Origin: an uncultured Eubacteriales bacterium
GTDB lineage: Bacteria > Bacillota > Clostridia > Lachnospirales > Lachnospiraceae
Assembly (NCBI GenBank): GCA_900548855.1
Contig: URMF01000089.1
Location: 1 to 7,022, forward strand
Direction: 5' to 3'
Length of the DNA: 7,022 nucleotides
The notes under the pieces were generated by a model. The model did no database searches and had not been told where the DNA came from. It saw only the letters and a list, made by a program, of their open reading frames with translations. Below, in pieces: positions 5,173 through 7,022 of this stretch. Position 1 is the first letter of the stretch. Each line of letters starts with the position of its first letter. The translations under genes were made by a program, and so were the position numbers.

Positions 5173-5188
5173 TTATCATCAATGATAA
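5173..5188. repeat. Second 16-base inverted repeat in the divergent intergenic region
   Basis: TTATCATCAATGATAA is a perfect 7-2-7 inverted repeat, centred 46 bases from the one at 5127-5142 but unrelated in sequence. It lies about 30 bases upstream of the ispE -35 region. An activator or repressor site is possible, as is chance in AT-rich DNA. Confidence 0.35.
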
Positions 5189-5217
5189 CATAAAAATACG
5201 CTGATGCATATTTTTTA

Positions 5218-5247
5218 TTGGATAAAACGATAGTAAAATGGTATACT
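5218..5247 (+). promoter_or_regulatory. Extended -10 promoter of the ispE-gntR operon
   Basis: TATACT (5242-5247) matches five of six bases of the -10 consensus and is preceded by TG with one base between (5239-5241), forming an extended -10. A modest -35, TTGGAT (5218-5223), stands 18 bases upstream. Transcription should start near 5254, inside the palindrome at 5250-5265, giving a leader of about 40 bases before the ispE ATG. Confidence 0.6.
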
Positions 5248-5249
5248 GT

Positions 5250-5265
5250 ATATTGTATACAATAT
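5250..5265. promoter_or_regulatory. 16-bp perfect palindrome, GntR/FCD-type operator over the ispE start site
   Basis: ATATTGTATACAATAT is a perfect 16-bp palindrome directly after the -10 box. Its core ATTGTATACAAT is, as I recall, the type of site bound by FCD-domain GntR repressors (MdcY is one remembered case). A GntR/FCD regulator is encoded as the second gene of this operon. A bound dimer would cover the transcription start, predicting repression. A half-similar GTATAC (5241-5246) overlaps the -10 box. Confidence 0.6.
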
Positions 5266-5295
5266 CTAGTCAATATAACCTGGGAGGAGTCGGAT

Positions 5296-6174
5296 ATGGA
5301 GAATACATTACAGCTAAAAGCATATGCAAAAATTAATCTGGCATTGGATGTGGTAGGAAAGAGAGAGGACGGTTACCACGAGGTGCGTATGGTTATGCAG
5401 ACTGTGAAACTATTTGATAAATTAACCCTCCGGGTATTGGATGAAGATGTCATCCGCATGAAAACCAACCTTGGTTTTTTGCCGGTAGATGAGAATAATC
5501 TGGTTTATAAGGCGGTAAAGCTTCTAAAAGATACCTATCATATAGAGAAGGGTATGGAAATAGATTTATTTAAGTGTATTCCTGTGGCGGCGGGGATGGC
5601 AGGGGGCAGCACGGACTGTGCGGCAGCTCTGGTGGGAGCCTCTAAGCTATTCGGGCTGCATTTAAGCAGGGAAAAATTGATGGAAGCCGGGGTGAAATTA
5701 GGCGCCGACGTACCGTATTGTGTGCTTCGGGGAACCGCATTGTCAGAGGGAATCGGTGAGATTCTGACTCCTCTGCCACCGATACCGGATTGTTATATTT
5801 TGATTGCAAAACCGTCGGTTTCTGTATCTACAAGGTTTGTGTATGAGCATTTGGATGCAAAAGAATTGGAAGCTCATCCAGATATTGACGGAATGGTGGA
5901 GGCAATTAAAAAGGGAAAGCTCTCCGGAATTACTGCACGTATGGAAAATGTATTAGAGACTGTTACGATTCCGGAGCATCCGGTCATTGAAGAGATTAAA
6001 AAATGTATGCTGGAGCAGGGAGCCATGAATTCTTTGATGAGCGGTTCCGGCCCTACTGTATTTGGAATTTTTGAAAATCCTGGTGATGCGAACCTGGCGC
6101 AGCAGCGGATACGGGAACGGAAGCTGGCAAACCAGGTATATGTCGTGCAGCCATTTAACCAGAATATAATATAG
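5296..6174 (+). CDS. ispE: 4-diphosphocytidyl-2-C-methyl-D-erythritol kinase
   Basis: IspE phosphorylates CDP-methylerythritol with ATP, a cytosolic step of the MEP pathway to isopentenyl diphosphate. The 292-residue product is normal for the family. It shows the GHMP-kinase landmarks in order: LKAYAKINLALDVVGKREDGYHEV (7-30) with conserved K12, PVAAGMAGGSTDCAAAL (96-112, the glycine-rich ATP loop), GADVPYC (136-142) with catalytic D138, and MSGSGPTVFG (248-257), the third GHMP motif. The frame is open upstream to a TTG at 5218, but that would start translation inside the promoter; the ATG at 5296 has GGGAGGAG (5282-5289) 6 bases upstream and gives the normal N-terminus. The gntR gene follows after 11 bases, so the two form an operon. 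No missing residue or truncation was seen. Confidence 0.97.
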   Translation: MENTLQLKAYAKINLALDVVGKREDGYHEVRMVMQTVKLFDKLTLRVLDEDVIRMKTNLGFLPVDENNLVYKAVKLLKDTYHIEKGMEIDLFKCIPVAAGMAGGSTDCAAALVGASKLFGLHLSREKLMEAGVKLGADVPYCVLRGTALSEGIGEILTPLPPIPDCYILIAKPSVSVSTRFVYEHLDAKELEAHPDIDGMVEAIKKGKLSGITARMENVLETVTIPEHPVIEEIKKCMLEQGAMNSLMSGSGPTVFGIFENPGDANLAQQRIRERKLANQVYVVQPFNQNII

Positions 6175-6185
6175 GAGGAAGACAG

Positions 6186-6857
6186 ATGGAGTTAAAATAT
6201 GATGGCAAAAATGAATATCTGCCCCTGAGAGATGTGGTGTTTCATGCACTCAGGCAGGCAATTATTACCGGAGAGTTTTCGCCAGGAGAACGCTTGATGG
6301 AGATTAAGCTTGCGAATAAACTGGGAGTCAGCCGTACTCCGGTAAGAGAGGCAATCCGCATGTTGGAGCTGGAAGGTCTGGTGGTAATGATTCCAAGGCG
6401 GGGTGCTGAGGTTGCACGGATTACAGAGAAGGATTTAAGGGATGCTTTAGAGGTCCGTACAGCTATTGAAGAGCTTTCGGTAGAGCTCGCTTGTGCCCGC
6501 ATAGATGAAGAGGGGAAGGAAAAATTAAAGCAGGCGTGTATTAAATTCAAGGAAGCCATTGACACAAAGCATGTGCAGAATATTGTAGATGGAGATGTGG
6601 CGTTTCATGATGTAATTTTTGAGATTACAAAAAACCAGCGGCTGATTACAATTGCTCACAATCTCAGAGAACAGGTATACCGCTATCGTGTGGAATATGT
6701 GAAGGATTTTTCTTATCATGATGTTCTTGTAAATGAGCATTATGCCATAACCAATGCAATCCTTACCAATGATGTTGCAACGGCAAGGGAGATAATGCGT
6801 AAGCATCTATATAATCAGGAACTGATTGTAATTAAGAATCTGAAAGACAGTCTGTAA
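6186..6857 (+). CDS. GntR-family transcriptional regulator, FadR/FCD subfamily
   Basis: This 223-residue protein has an N-terminal winged helix-turn-helix (about 12-78) with ALRQAIITGEFSPGERL and the recognition region LGVSRTPVREAIRMLELEGLV (46-66), classic for GntR. The C-terminal half (about 83-220) is an all-helical FCD ligand domain. D137 and H141 (DVAFH), H185 (NEHYAI) and H207 (RKHL) have the spacing of the Asp-His-His-His metal site of FCD proteins, which usually helps bind a small carboxylate. Translation starts at ATG 6186 with AGGAGGAA overlapping the ispE stop codon, so expression is tied to ispE. The natural target is the palindrome at 5250-5265 in front of ispE; the ligand is unknown. 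No terminator directly follows, and the 146 bases up to the hairpin at 7004 hold no gene I can support. Confidence 0.95.
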   Translation: MELKYDGKNEYLPLRDVVFHALRQAIITGEFSPGERLMEIKLANKLGVSRTPVREAIRMLELEGLVVMIPRRGAEVARITEKDLRDALEVRTAIEELSVELACARIDEEGKEKLKQACIKFKEAIDTKHVQNIVDGDVAFHDVIFEITKNQRLITIAHNLREQVYRYRVEYVKDFSYHDVLVNEHYAITNAILTNDVATAREIMRKHLYNQELIVIKNLKDSL

Positions 6858-7003
6858 GAAAATAGAATAGGAATTGTGTACCTCACACATACTAAGATAA
6901 CTAGGTGATTGCGAAACTCTGTTTTTGAAGCCGAATGTTGTACAAAATAAACAATTTACCACAGGGCACGTTTGCACTACTTGTCGCTCGTAGCAGTACA
7001 TAA

Positions 7004-7022
7004 GGTGCCAAAACACGGCACC
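7004..7022 (+). terminator. Hairpin at the window edge, possible terminator of ispE-gntR
   Basis: GGTGCC (7004-7009) pairs with GGCACC (7017-7022) around a 7-base loop. The window ends here, so a T tract cannot be checked. A location 147 bases past the gntR stop is far for a terminator but possible; it could also end a convergent gene beyond the edge. Confidence 0.45.

Noticed and set aside
5218..5295. Upstream extension of ispE to a TTG at 5218.
   Set aside because: It would cover the promoter and operator; the ATG at 5296 has a strong ribosome binding site and gives the normal IspE N-terminus.
6938..6945. TTGTACAA palindrome downstream of gntR as a second regulator site.
   Set aside because: It is only 8 bp, lacks the central TA of the ispE-side core, and no promoter was recognised around it.
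6968..7000. CTAC...GTAG inverted repeat near the right edge as an RNA gene or structured element.
   Set aside because: Only four or five pairs form and no known RNA motif is present.

Overview
The window looks like a piece of a motile, anaerobic Firmicutes chromosome, most likely a Lachnospiraceae gut bacterium of the Roseburia/Agathobacter kind. This is inferred from gene content: a GH26-type mannanase tail, a flavodiiron oxygen/NO-detoxifying protein, strong GGAGG ribosome binding sites, and two small genes behind promoter sequences resembling the flagellar sigma factor (SigD/sigma-28) consensus. No database search was possible, so the taxon is a guess.

Layout. Positions 1-191 hold the end of a GH26-like mannanase (+). 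A Nudix hydrolase of the ADP-ribose pyrophosphatase type follows at 257-820 (+), then a hairpin at 846-870. A complete A-type flavoprotein with all diiron ligands runs 929-2086 (+) and ends at a 13-bp hairpin. Two minus-strand genes without a recognised function come next: an 82-residue protein (2335-2583) and a 206-residue cysteine-free protein (2781-3401). Each has its own SigD-like promoter and its own terminator hairpin. A long minus-strand terminator (3576-3633) closes the next transcription unit.

Positions 3713-5048 (all -) form a more AT-rich block that looks acquired. In transcription order it holds a MazE/AbrB-type antitoxin, an overlapping divergent MazF/PemK-type toxin, and an endonuclease/exonuclease/phosphatase (EEP) family enzyme starting with TTG. 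The antitoxin promoter is a near-consensus housekeeping promoter with a 12-bp palindrome across its -10 box, as expected for autoregulation.

A 247-base divergent intergenic region separates this block from the ispE-gntR pair (5296-6857, +). IspE makes an intermediate of the MEP isoprenoid pathway, and the second gene is a FadR-type (FCD) GntR regulator. The ispE promoter has an extended -10 box, and a 16-bp perfect palindrome with core ATTGTATACAAT covers the predicted transcription start. That core is the type bound by GntR/FCD repressors, so the simplest model is that the downstream regulator controls its own operon, including an essential isoprenoid gene.

The most interesting points are the possible metabolite-controlled ispE operon, the toxin that seems to lack the usual MazF catalytic Arg/Thr, the EEP enzyme next to the toxin-antitoxin pair, and the two uncharacterised proteins with flagellar-type promoters. 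No RNA genes, CRISPR arrays, insertion sequences or attachment sites were seen.
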